Below are positions 26,387 to 35,334 of a stretch of DNA of 64,000 bases, piece after piece. Location: positions 332,823 through 396,822 of the forward strand of contig NZ_WPIK01000001.1 of the NCBI RefSeq assembly GCF_009754915.1. Direction: 5' to 3'. The DNA is from Mucilaginibacter arboris (lineage in GTDB: Bacteria > Bacteroidota > Bacteroidia > Sphingobacteriales > Sphingobacteriaceae). Below the pieces are notes generated by a model. That model was not told the DNA's origin. It did not search any database and worked only from the letters and a program-made list of their open reading frames with translations. The position numbers and the translations under genes were made by a program. The first letter of the stretch is position 1, and the number at the start of each line of letters is the position of its first letter.

Positions 26387-27715
26387 TTATTTCAATTTTG
26401 GGTTCCATTCTAAAACCTGCACCATTTGCGGTGCAACAGTTGCATTTCCTTCGCCATCTACCTGTTCTACTTTTTCTACAAAAAGGTTCAGGATGCTTCT
26501 TTTACGCCATAATTCTGTATCGTAACTGGGTTCCCAGGAACCGACAGAAGTTGTAGTTAAATCCTGCACTTCCCATTTTCCTTTTTCAAGGTCGGAAGAA
26601 ATGGCGGCTGAAACTTTACTGCCACGTTCTGCATCCCGAAAAATCAATATGGCTGCAAGATGATTGCTTTTTTGCGATGCTAAGATTTGCGGACGGGAAA
26701 TAGGAATGCTTTTCGTTCCGCCTCCGCTTAAACTGAAAGCTGTTTTACGAAACCCCAGGTTCTGGACTTTCCAAGTAGAACCGTTATGGTAAACGATGTG
26801 ATATTGCGGAACAGTAGTTGCGGAATCGCGCCAGTAAGTTGCAATAAACGGATGACCTGCAGCATCTGTAGTCATGGAAGTTTGGTTGATCAGTTCGCTT
26901 TTTGGCAGAATTTTAACCGCATATTCTGCAGTTGCGGCTGTTATTGGCAAAGTATATTTTTCTCCGGTTGATTTTTCCCAGGTTTTTCCGCCATCAATTG
27001 ATCTTGCATAAGCCAGATCATGGTTGCTGGCCACATCCGGACTTTCGCGCCAAACCCAGGAAATATGGACCGTACCTTTTGCATCTATGCAAGCTTGTGT
27101 ATAAGGGTTTCGCTGCCCTTCGCCGCTGATTAAATTATTGCTTAATTGTTCCCATTTCTGGGTTTTGATATCGTATTTATTGATGATGAGATCGCCTTGC
27201 CCTGATCTTCCATCACGATAAAAGAATAATAAATTACCATCAGGTAGTTTATAAAATTCAGGATAAGTAACCTGGTTTTCTTTGATGCCGGTCATGCTTC
27301 TTTTATCACCTAAAATTAAGGATCCGGGAGAAACACTTCTGCAATATCTTAACGGATTACCGTGATGGTCCCAGGAAAGATGCAGAAAACCAGCACCATC
27401 AACCATAATGGCAATGGTATTATGTGCATCGGCAGCATTTCCCTGATAAGGTGTTTTTTGAAGCTGCCAGTTTGAAGAACCTGATTTTCTTTTGCCTAGC
27501 ACTACGTATCGGTTTTCATCATAAAAAGCAATGAATTGCGTATCCCGAAAAGTAACCAATGAATTTTTGCGAAAAACAACGGCGTTGACCGAATTATTGG
27601 CCCAGGCTTTTGCAACAGGAACGAGATTTTGCGCTTTAGAATTTTGCATGCTAAAAACAGCATTCAGTAAGAACGTAGCAGCAAAAAAATAAAGTTTCCT
27701 TCCAGACCTAATCAT
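26387..27715 (-). CDS. BNR-repeat beta-propeller protein, candidate polysaccharide lyase
   Basis: A 442-residue secreted protein matching the BNR_4 propeller type: HLSWDHHGNPLRYCRS, HISWVWRESPDVASNHDLAY and an Asp-box-like SIDGGKTWE. Seven-bladed propeller lyases of this look include L-rhamnose-alpha-1,4-D-glucuronate lyase (PL27) and ulvan lyases. Next to a GH88 gene, and without sulfatases nearby, a rhamnose-glucuronate lyase is the more attractive guess, but this is inference. Exact motif copies lie in frame at 26493 and 27294. Its start overlaps the GH31 stop as ATGA. Confidence 0.75.
   Translation of the reverse strand: MIRSGRKLYFFAATFLLNAVFSMQNSKAQNLVPVAKAWANNSVNAVVFRKNSLVTFRDTQFIAFYDENRYVVLGKRKSGSSNWQLQKTPYQGNAADAHNTIAIMVDGAGFLHLSWDHHGNPLRYCRSVSPGSLILGDKRSMTGIKENQVTYPEFYKLPDGNLLFFYRDGRSGQGDLIINKYDIKTQKWEQLSNNLISGEGQRNPYTQACIDAKGTVHISWVWRESPDVASNHDLAYARSIDGGKTWEKSTGEKYTLPITAATAEYAVKILPKSELINQTSMTTDAAGHPFIATYWRDSATTVPQYHIVYHNGSTWKVQNLGFRKTAFSLSGGGTKSIPISRPQILASQKSNHLAAILIFRDAERGSKVSAAISSDLEKGKWEVQDLTTTSVGSWEPSYDTELWRKRSILNLFVEKVEQVDGEGNATVAPQMVQVLEWNPKLK
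26493..26504 (-). repeat. 12-base motif, exact, inside the BNR-propeller gene
   Basis: Encodes RKRSI near the C-terminus. Confidence 0.88.
27294..27305 (-). repeat. 12-base motif, exact, inside the BNR-propeller gene
   Basis: Encodes GDKRSM; the upstream extension TTTTAGGTGA is complete. Confidence 0.92.
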
Positions 27716-30042
27716 AATTTTACTTCGATTTTTTTACCAGCATAACGAACTGTTTTATCTGTTTTGCTATAAGGTTGCAAGCTGAATTTTTTCTGCGGAG
27801 TGATTAAAACTAACTTAAAGTTCCTTGTGTGCAACATGCTGGCAAATTCGTTTTTCCGATCAGCAATAGAAAGCGTTTTAGTTAGGTCATTCCAATTAAA
27901 ATGGATTGCCGAATATTTCCCTTTTTCGTAATTATAGCTATCGCCTTCATCTTCATACAAATCAAACTCGGCATCGCCTCCCGGATAAATCCTTATTTCC
28001 AGATCCTCCCACTTCTTTTCCTGAGCGTACTGCACTTTCGGCCCCCAAGGGATGATAGAACCAGCTTTTACATACAAGGGCATAACGTCTATCGGCGTGG
28101 CTTTCGTAACTGTTTTTCCTCCGGTAATACGTTCGTTCGTCCATAAATCAAACCAGGAGGCGTTGGCTGGAAGATAAACAGACTGGCTTTTTTCACCTTT
28201 TGTAGTAACAGGAGAAACCAGAAAAGACTTACCAAACATATATTCATTATCTATATCCAACACCTGCTTATCCTTCGCAAAATCCATAAAAAGGGCGCGA
28301 ATTATAGAGCCAGAATTATGAGTTACGTTCCATGCTGTAGAATATAAATAAGGAAGCAGGCTATAACGCAGATTAATAAATTTTTCCTGAACATCGAATA
28401 TTTCGTCTCCGCGATTTCCAAACTGGTAAATCTCCCGCGGAATATCTGTTCCGTGCGAACGCATCATTGGTGTAAACGTTGCGAACTGCATCCAGCGGGT
28501 ATAAAGCTCCTGAAATTCCGGGTTTTTGGCTCCTCCTCCTTTTACAAATGAGCCTGCAAAGAAACCGCCGATGTCTGTATTCCAGTAAGGAATGCCGCAA
28601 AGAGAAAAATTTAGTCCGGCCGGAATCTGTTTGCGAAACGTTTGCCAATCAGACCTAACATCACCGCTCCAGGTATTTGCGCCATAACGCTGCTGGCCGG
28701 CAAAAGCAGACCTGGTTAAAATAGTTACCCGTTTAGCTGAAGTTGTTTTACGCTGATTATTGTACACCCCACCAACATGTACCAAAGGAAAAGCATTGAT
28801 AACGCTACGAAAAGACCCAAGAAAAGTAGGCTGATCAAAATCCCTGTCTTTAATATTAATATGATCCGGTTCAGAAGAATCCAGCCACCAGCCATCTGTT
28901 CCTAAAGAAAAAATACCTTTATTCAGGTAGTTCCAGTAAATATCTCTCGCAACCGGATTATACACATCATAAGGCTTAGTTCCGCTTTTAGGCGGCCAGG
29001 TATCAAAATCAAGCAGCATCTTTTTTTCTTTAAATTCTGCATATTGATTAGTTAAAGGCCCAAATCCCGGCCAGGCAACAATAAAAAGATGCGCTTTCAA
29101 TTGGTGAACTTTGTTTATCATTCCTTGTGGATCAGGATAAGTAACGTGGTCAAAACTCATGGCATTCCACATGCTGTCCCTTCCCCAGTATTGCCAGTCC
29201 TGGATAATTCCATCCAGCGGAACCTGGAGGTTTCGGTATTTTTGTACTACTTCTAACAATTCATTTTGTGTTTTGTAACGTTCTCTGGATTGATTGAAAC
29301 CATAAACCCATAATGGCATTAATGGTGCTTGTCCGGTTAAATCTCGCATTTGAGCGATAACGCCATCTCCGCTTCCGCCCAAAAGGAAATAATAATCGGA
29401 ACAGTCGCCAATTTCAGAATCAAAAGATGTTTCCTGAGGATTATCTGTAAAAGTTGTAGGCGAATAATTATCCCAAAAAACACCATAACCTTTTATGGAT
29501 TGCAGGAAAGGAATGCAAACTTTCATGTTTTCATTCCGCAGATAAACCTTTTGATTGCGTTGGTTCATCTTGCCGTTTTGCTGCTCGCCCAAGCCGTAAA
29601 TTACTTCATCCTTGTCGAGCATAAAAGCTTGCCTTACTGCATAAGTATTTCTGTTTACATCTTTTACGGGCGTAAATTGTGTTCCATAATCTTTCTCGGT
29701 AAACAAAGCATTTCCAGTCAGGTTACTAAATAAAACTTTTCCGGTTTGCAGATTTAGATCGACCTGTACCGCTTTGCTTTTTAAGGTCACTAAATTATTT
29801 TGCTGACTGATGCCTAATTGTGTTGCTTCCGGTTTTTTTATAACAGAGAGGCTTTCCTTTTTAAAGGGAATGCCTTGCGGTGATTTTAATACTCTGACAA
29901 TTTCTGGAGAGTAGAATTGAATTTCTACATCCATCGACTCAGCACTAGTTTTTATACCCAATGAAGTACGATGATATTGTTGAGCAAAACCTTGCAGAAC
30001 GGCAAGAAGAACTATAAAAACAGTAATAGTTTCCTTTTTCAA
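27712..30042 (-). CDS. GH31 alpha-glycosidase (alpha-xylosidase/alpha-galactosidase type)
   Basis: A 776-residue secreted GH31 enzyme with a signal peptide (about 1-20). YGLGEQQNGKMNQRNQ belongs to the N-terminal domain. The barrel carries WVYGFNQSRERYKTQNELLE, the nucleophile aspartate in GTDGWWLDSSEPD and the acid/base region in RSHGTDIPREIYQFG. Domain order and length are normal. GFNQSRERY resembles the alpha-xylosidase branch, but GH31 also contains alpha-galactosidases, so specificity is open. It is the first enzyme gene after susD, separated from it by a 239-base gap with a hairpin. Confidence 0.92.
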   Translation of the reverse strand: MKKETITVFIVLLAVLQGFAQQYHRTSLGIKTSAESMDVEIQFYSPEIVRVLKSPQGIPFKKESLSVIKKPEATQLGISQQNNLVTLKSKAVQVDLNLQTGKVLFSNLTGNALFTEKDYGTQFTPVKDVNRNTYAVRQAFMLDKDEVIYGLGEQQNGKMNQRNQKVYLRNENMKVCIPFLQSIKGYGVFWDNYSPTTFTDNPQETSFDSEIGDCSDYYFLLGGSGDGVIAQMRDLTGQAPLMPLWVYGFNQSRERYKTQNELLEVVQKYRNLQVPLDGIIQDWQYWGRDSMWNAMSFDHVTYPDPQGMINKVHQLKAHLFIVAWPGFGPLTNQYAEFKEKKMLLDFDTWPPKSGTKPYDVYNPVARDIYWNYLNKGIFSLGTDGWWLDSSEPDHINIKDRDFDQPTFLGSFRSVINAFPLVHVGGVYNNQRKTTSAKRVTILTRSAFAGQQRYGANTWSGDVRSDWQTFRKQIPAGLNFSLCGIPYWNTDIGGFFAGSFVKGGGAKNPEFQELYTRWMQFATFTPMMRSHGTDIPREIYQFGNRGDEIFDVQEKFINLRYSLLPYLYSTAWNVTHNSGSIIRALFMDFAKDKQVLDIDNEYMFGKSFLVSPVTTKGEKSQSVYLPANASWFDLWTNERITGGKTVTKATPIDVMPLYVKAGSIIPWGPKVQYAQEKKWEDLEIRIYPGGDAEFDLYEDEGDSYNYEKGKYSAIHFNWNDLTKTLSIADRKNEFASMLHTRNFKLVLITPQKKFSLQPYSKTDKTVRYAGKKIEVKL

Positions 30043-30213
30043 AGTAGAATTTGTGTTTATAGAGTATTCTTATTAGGTGCTGACTTCAATTTATTAAATC
30101 ATGCTAATTTGAAATTAAGCAAGAGATAATTTAAATTTTATAAATCAAACAGATAAGCATATACTACTATACTATAGAAAAACTTAAGAGAGCTTTCTTA
30201 CTTCTTTTATAGG

Positions 30214-30271
30214 ATAATTATTTACAGCAAATATCAAAATCAAACATTTCAACATTTGCTGTAATAATTAT
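30214..30271 (-). promoter_or_regulatory. Hairpin after susD
   Basis: Arms 30214-30232 and 30254-30271 (ATAATTATT(T)ACAGCAAAT and complement) pair over 18 bases with one bulge. The structure begins ten bases after the susD stop. It may end or protect the abundant susCD message relative to the downstream enzyme genes. Confidence 0.6.
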
Positions 30272-30281
30272 TCTCATTTAA

Positions 30282-31907
30282 TTAATATCCAGGATTTTGC
30301 TCTAAAACAGCATCTTTATTTAATTGAATTTCTGTTAATGGAATAGGCAATAATAGATTCTTGCTGGTTAAACCAGTGGTTGGGTGCTGTGCATCATTTG
30401 AATTTAACCTTATAGCACGGTCAACCAATGTTCCGGTACGCATTAAAGTCATGCGGCGGTTTTCTTCTCCTATCAGTTCTCTCGCACGTTCATCTAAAAT
30501 AAAATCCATTGTCATTTGGGCTGCGGTAACTTGTACAGCGCCAGCCCTGGTCCTTAATGCGTTTATACTTGTAGCAGCTTGTGTTAATTTTCCCTGTTTA
30601 AATTGTGCTTCGGCTAATAATAAATAGGTTTCGCCCAGTCGCATCATGATAAAATCTTTAATCATGGCATAACCAAAGGTGTCATTAGGATCAAATGCTC
30701 CCCATTTGGTTGTACTTGGACAAATCCGGAATAAAGTATCTGCTCCTGTAAACGGCACAGGTTTCCCTAACAAGGCTGGAAACGCCGGATCATTATAATA
30801 ATAACGCCTTTTAATGCTGTATTTTGAATTGCGGATATCATCAGATCCATATAAGCCGTAAAGCACCCAGTTGCTTAACCTTAACCTACCAATACCACGT
30901 CCACCAAGTGAGTCGCAAGGTAACATACCAGGGATAGCATAATACGCTGCGCCAAATACACGCCGTTGTTGTGCATTATCAACGTTTCCACCAACAACAG
31001 CAGTTGGGTTTTCCTGTTCTAGTACCCAAATTGCTTCGGAGTTTCCTTGCCAGCGTCTTTGATTGCCATAAACAAACATGTCAGAATAGTAATCGCCTGC
31101 GCCACTTGCCCTTACGCCATAGCGGGTTTTGACCAAACTAAATTTACCACTGTTAATAACAGCCTGCGCCTGCTGTTCGGCCAAGTCGTTTTTACCCATA
31201 CGCAAGTAAGCTTCGGCCAGTAACTGCATGGCCATATATTTATTTGCCCTGCTAACCGGTTTGCCCTGAACATTTGTTTTAACGGTACCGCCGTTTAAAT
31301 CGTATAGGTTAGTGCTTGCATAGGTAAGATCACTGATGATTTGATTATTTACATCGTCTAAAGATGCACGTACAAAGTCGGTTTTGGGCCCTGTTAATGC
31401 ATGTACAATTAATGGTACGCGTCCGTATAGAGTAGCAAGGTTATTATAAGCATAAGCTCTGAAAAACCTGGCTTCTGCTTCAGCCTGCTTTTTACCAACA
31501 GGTCCTATTTTAGTTGTTGATGGATCTTCAACCGCATCAATAATAATATTGGCATTATTAATTAATGAATAATTTCTTTGCCATGTATAAGATGCTGCCC
31601 CATCTGTATTGGTTAACTGTGAATAATTGTAATAAGGTACTTCTATACCTTGCTGCTGTGCAGTAGCATTAGCTACGTCTGTACCCACCTGCCATACACT
31701 TGGCCAGCCTTGATTCGCTGAATAAGTAAGCGTACCTGTTTGATATTGATATAAACCCACCAGTTCTGCCTCAAATCCTAACGAATCTGTAAGGGTTATA
31801 GGCGTATAAGAAGAATAAGGCTTCTCTGCTAAAAAGCTTTTTTTACAAGATTCAAACGAGATGAGAAGCACTAATATAGAACTTAATATGATAGAAAACT
31901 TTTTCAT
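30282..31907 (-). CDS. SusD/RagB-family glycan-binding lipoprotein
   Basis: A 541-residue outer-membrane lipoprotein. The lipobox cysteine is Cys21 after LLISFES. SusD proteins cap the SusC channel and bind the oligosaccharide. The N-terminal helical repeats (AEARFFRAYAYNNLATLYGR) and the C-terminal RagB region (MRLGETYLLLAEAQFKQGKL, then FILDERARELIGEENR) are clear. It follows susC by 16 bases, the usual pairing. Confidence 0.95.
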   Translation of the reverse strand: MKKFSIILSSILVLLISFESCKKSFLAEKPYSSYTPITLTDSLGFEAELVGLYQYQTGTLTYSANQGWPSVWQVGTDVANATAQQQGIEVPYYNYSQLTNTDGAASYTWQRNYSLINNANIIIDAVEDPSTTKIGPVGKKQAEAEARFFRAYAYNNLATLYGRVPLIVHALTGPKTDFVRASLDDVNNQIISDLTYASTNLYDLNGGTVKTNVQGKPVSRANKYMAMQLLAEAYLRMGKNDLAEQQAQAVINSGKFSLVKTRYGVRASGAGDYYSDMFVYGNQRRWQGNSEAIWVLEQENPTAVVGGNVDNAQQRRVFGAAYYAIPGMLPCDSLGGRGIGRLRLSNWVLYGLYGSDDIRNSKYSIKRRYYYNDPAFPALLGKPVPFTGADTLFRICPSTTKWGAFDPNDTFGYAMIKDFIMMRLGETYLLLAEAQFKQGKLTQAATSINALRTRAGAVQVTAAQMTMDFILDERARELIGEENRRMTLMRTGTLVDRAIRLNSNDAQHPTTGLTSKNLLLPIPLTEIQLNKDAVLEQNPGY

Positions 31908-31923
31908 GTTTTTATATTTATCT

Positions 31924-34900
31924 TTATTTTAAAGAAATATTTAACCCTAAAACAATCGTTCGGGTTACAGGATAATTATTTGTCCAGTCGGCAACAAAGG
32001 CTGATTGGTTAGCTCCGGTATTTGAAGTTCCTCTGGTGTAATATGTTTGTTCAGGATCCCAACCTATCCAATTAGTGAAAGTATATAAGTTACGTCCGCT
32101 TAAATAAACTGTTAATCCTGATAAACCAATGTTATTTACCACTCTTTGAGGTATTACATAACTAAGCGTAATATCTTTAATACGGGTGTAACTGGCATCA
32201 TGCGGATAACCATAACCACGGGTATTGGTATAAGTTAGTGATTGAAAATCCTGACTTCCATTGGTTGGTGTCCAATAACCTATTTCTGCTGGTGTATTTC
32301 TTCTGCCTGATTCATCCGCATAATTGTAATCATTATCGTTTTTTAGCATGCCTTGTGCAGTTTGTATGAAAATATTTAGGTTGAAGTTTTTGTAGTGAAA
32401 CGTATTGGTTAAACCACCTGTCCATTTTGGTGCTGTTTGTCCAAGGATAACCCGGTCATCAGCCGTGATCTTTCCGTCTCCATTCGTATCTGCAAATTTT
32501 AGGTCGCCAGGTTTAGCGCCTGGGTCTTGTTTGGAAGCATCTTCTCCTGTCTGCCAAACACCTGTCATTTTATAATCGTAAATCACACTAATAGGCTGAC
32601 CAATAAACCAGCGGTTGCCCAAGTCACTTTTTTGATCTCCGTATAAATCAACAATTTTATTTTTATTTGTTGCATAAACAATCGTACTTTCCCAACGAAA
32701 ATTTTTGCTAACAATATTTCTTGTATTTAACGTAACCTCTAAACCTTGATTAGCAGTTTTACCAATATTATCTAAAACGCTGCTATAACCAGTAATGGTA
32801 GGTAAGCTTCGGCTAAGTAACAAGCCGCTACTATGTGTTTTATAAGCATCTACTGTACCATTAATACGGTTATTTAATACACCAAAGTCAACTCCAATAT
32901 TGGCTTGTACTGAAGTTTCCCAATGCAGATTAGAGTTACCCAGATTACCAGCTTGTGCGCCTATTGTACTTACACCATTAAACGGAAAACGAACCGTACC
33001 ATCAGTAGTGATGGTGCGGTAAACAGAAATAGCTTCATTCCCTGATTTACCATAAGAACCTCTTAATTTTAAGTTATTTACGACTTTAGAATCTTTAAGA
33101 AAATTCTCTTGGCTAATATTCCAGCCGAGCGCTGCCGAAGGGAACCAGCCATATTTGGTTGTGTTTGCACCAAACACAGAAGAACCATCGCGACGGGCAG
33201 TAACTGTAAACAGGTAACGACTGTTGTATGAATAATTAATACGGCCCATCTGTGAAGCAGCGGCATACCTGTCAGAATATGAGGAGGATGTTTGTGTAGC
33301 ACCAGCACCAATGTTGTTAAAGGAAAAAACATCATTTACGAAGTTGGTAGCGCCTGCTGTTGAAGTAAAATATCTCCGCCCTTGAGCACTATATAAACCT
33401 GTAAAATCAAAATGATGTTTTCCTATATCACGATTATAATATAAAAGATTTTCAATAGTGTAAGCATTCGTTTCTGAACTTGCAGCGCTTGCTGAACCAA
33501 GCGGCGTATTGGCAAGTCGACCGCTATAACTATCTACACGGGTTGGCAAATAATTATACCCTGCATTTAGGCGATATCTTAAACCCTTTAGTACGCCCCC
33601 AAATTTAACCTCAGCATAACCATTACCTTGGAGATTAACACTACGGTTAATTTGATCTGTGGTTAAGCCAAGTAAAGGATTGGTATATAACTGCTCTGGT
33701 GACATCGGATAAATAGCATAAGTACCGTCTGCATTATATACGTTACCATAAGGGCTCATAGCAGTAGCATTCAGAAGATTAGCCCGACCACCATCATAAT
33801 TATTACTGGTTATAAATGATGACATTCCTACTGTTAGAAAATTGGTTACATTGATATCCAAATTTGATCGTACGCTTACCCTTTGGTACTGATATCCTTT
33901 AACAACACCCTTTTGCTTTAAATAATCTCCAGAAACGAAATACTTAATATCTGGAGAACCGCCGGAAATGCTTAGGTTATGGTCCTGCATGATTCCTTGC
34001 TGGGTAACCTCTTTTACCCAATCAATAGTCCGGCCGGCAGCATAATTAGCCCTTTCGGCGTTGTTGTATACCGGTTCGGGAAACTGCTGTTTCAGATTAT
34101 TTTGAGATTCATAGTCCAGAAATTTTTGTGTAAAAGATGCTGGATCGCGAGGTTTAAGTATATGGGCAATATTCTCAAGTCCTGTATAACCACTATAACG
34201 GATAACTGGTTTACCTGAAGTACCTCGCTTAGTAGTGATCAGGATTACACCATTTGCGCCATTAGTACCATAAATGGCTACAGCAGATGCATCTTTTAGT
34301 ATTTCCATCGAGGCAATATCATTAGGATTGATATCATTTAACGAACCACCACTTTTACTTAACGGTATACCATCTACTACAACATAAGGACCTGAACCGG
34401 CAGTTATTGAGTTCTGACCACGTATCAACGCCGCTGGCTGGGTGCCCGGAACTGAGGAAGACGTACTAACGTTTACACCTGCAACTGAACCTTCAAGCGC
34501 TTGCAATACATTCGTAACAGGCAATTCCTCTAACCGTGATTTAGGTACAGAAGCAACCGAACCGGTAATATCAGACCGCTTTTGTGTACCGTAACCTACT
34601 ACTACAACTTCGTTTAGCTTTTGACCGCTGGCATTTAATGCCATTGTTACACTTATTTTTGTCCGCCCTGCAACTGCAATTGTTTGTGTTGTATAGCCAA
34701 TGTAAGAAAATCTTAGCCGGGCATTAGAGGGAGCTGTTAAACGAAATTCTCCGTTAACATCGGTAACTGTTCCGACTGTGCTGGCTTCAACCCTGATGCT
34801 TACCCCCGGTAGCGTAAGGTTTTTATCATCTGTTACTTTCCCGGTTATATTAATATTGGGAGAAGTGGTTTGTGCGGATACGTTCTCGTACAGAAGCACA

Positions 34901-34971
34901 ACAAAAAGAATGCATAGCCTTACCAAACTTAAATAGGGAAAAGCCTTTTTAGTAAAAATTTTCATCTTCAT
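31924..34971 (-). CDS. SusC/RagA-family TonB-dependent transporter
   Basis: A 1015-residue outer-membrane transporter that imports oligosaccharides with its SusD partner, powered by TonB. Order: signal peptide, carboxypeptidase-like regulatory domain (GKVTDDKNLTLPGVSIRVE), plug domain (NEVVVVGYGTQKRSDITGSV, then LIRGQNSITAGSGPYVVVDG), and a 22-strand barrel ending in ARTIVLGLNISLK-like sequence. There is no N-terminal STN domain, so control is not by an anti-sigma partner. This fits the adjacent hybrid two-component sensor. No motif copy lies in susC or susD. Confidence 0.97.
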   Translation of the reverse strand: MKMKIFTKKAFPYLSLVRLCILFVVLLYENVSAQTTSPNINITGKVTDDKNLTLPGVSIRVEASTVGTVTDVNGEFRLTAPSNARLRFSYIGYTTQTIAVAGRTKISVTMALNASGQKLNEVVVVGYGTQKRSDITGSVASVPKSRLEELPVTNVLQALEGSVAGVNVSTSSSVPGTQPAALIRGQNSITAGSGPYVVVDGIPLSKSGGSLNDINPNDIASMEILKDASAVAIYGTNGANGVILITTKRGTSGKPVIRYSGYTGLENIAHILKPRDPASFTQKFLDYESQNNLKQQFPEPVYNNAERANYAAGRTIDWVKEVTQQGIMQDHNLSISGGSPDIKYFVSGDYLKQKGVVKGYQYQRVSVRSNLDINVTNFLTVGMSSFITSNNYDGGRANLLNATAMSPYGNVYNADGTYAIYPMSPEQLYTNPLLGLTTDQINRSVNLQGNGYAEVKFGGVLKGLRYRLNAGYNYLPTRVDSYSGRLANTPLGSASAASSETNAYTIENLLYYNRDIGKHHFDFTGLYSAQGRRYFTSTAGATNFVNDVFSFNNIGAGATQTSSSYSDRYAAASQMGRINYSYNSRYLFTVTARRDGSSVFGANTTKYGWFPSAALGWNISQENFLKDSKVVNNLKLRGSYGKSGNEAISVYRTITTDGTVRFPFNGVSTIGAQAGNLGNSNLHWETSVQANIGVDFGVLNNRINGTVDAYKTHSSGLLLSRSLPTITGYSSVLDNIGKTANQGLEVTLNTRNIVSKNFRWESTIVYATNKNKIVDLYGDQKSDLGNRWFIGQPISVIYDYKMTGVWQTGEDASKQDPGAKPGDLKFADTNGDGKITADDRVILGQTAPKWTGGLTNTFHYKNFNLNIFIQTAQGMLKNDNDYNYADESGRRNTPAEIGYWTPTNGSQDFQSLTYTNTRGYGYPHDASYTRIKDITLSYVIPQRVVNNIGLSGLTVYLSGRNLYTFTNWIGWDPEQTYYTRGTSNTGANQSAFVADWTNNYPVTRTIVLGLNISLK

Positions 34972-35334
34972 AATTGGTATTTAGTAGTTAATTTATTCAA
35001 GCATTTCGTACAGTTCAATACATCACTATAGTTTCCCTTAATTAATCTTTATCATACCATACATGAAATGGTACTTTCTGAAGGAATTTTTAGGTAATAA
35101 AAACAGTAATGTTAAGGCCGACAACAGCTATAGATATTGCTATCAGACCTAAATCAGGCAATTGGTTCTGGCAGCCAAATTCGGATTGTTAAGCGGTAAG
35201 CGTGAGGGGTAAAATGATAAATTACAGGGGGATAAATTACTTTTTGTCTTTTATCTTCCCCTGCAAAAACTTTGGTTCTTTATCTTAATTTTTTGATTAT
35301 TAATTAATTACCGATAAAAGAAGCATCCGTATAA
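34972..35334. other. Intergenic region between the hybrid sensor and susC
   Basis: This 363-base gap holds the presumed susC promoter and regulator-binding site. Seen in it are a C/G-capped inverted repeat at 35225-35263 (CAGGGG...CCCCTG with AT-rich inner pairing), a TAAAAACAGTAA word with the TTTTTAGGT extension at 35098-35109, and an exact 12-base motif at 35315. No gene is supported. Confidence 0.6.
35315..35326 (+). repeat. 12-base motif, exact
   Basis: Lies eight bases beyond the hybrid sensor stop codon. Confidence 0.9.

Noticed and set aside
30198..30209. TTACTTCTTTTA after susD
   Set aside because: Two mismatches to the motif and no upstream extension; not counted.
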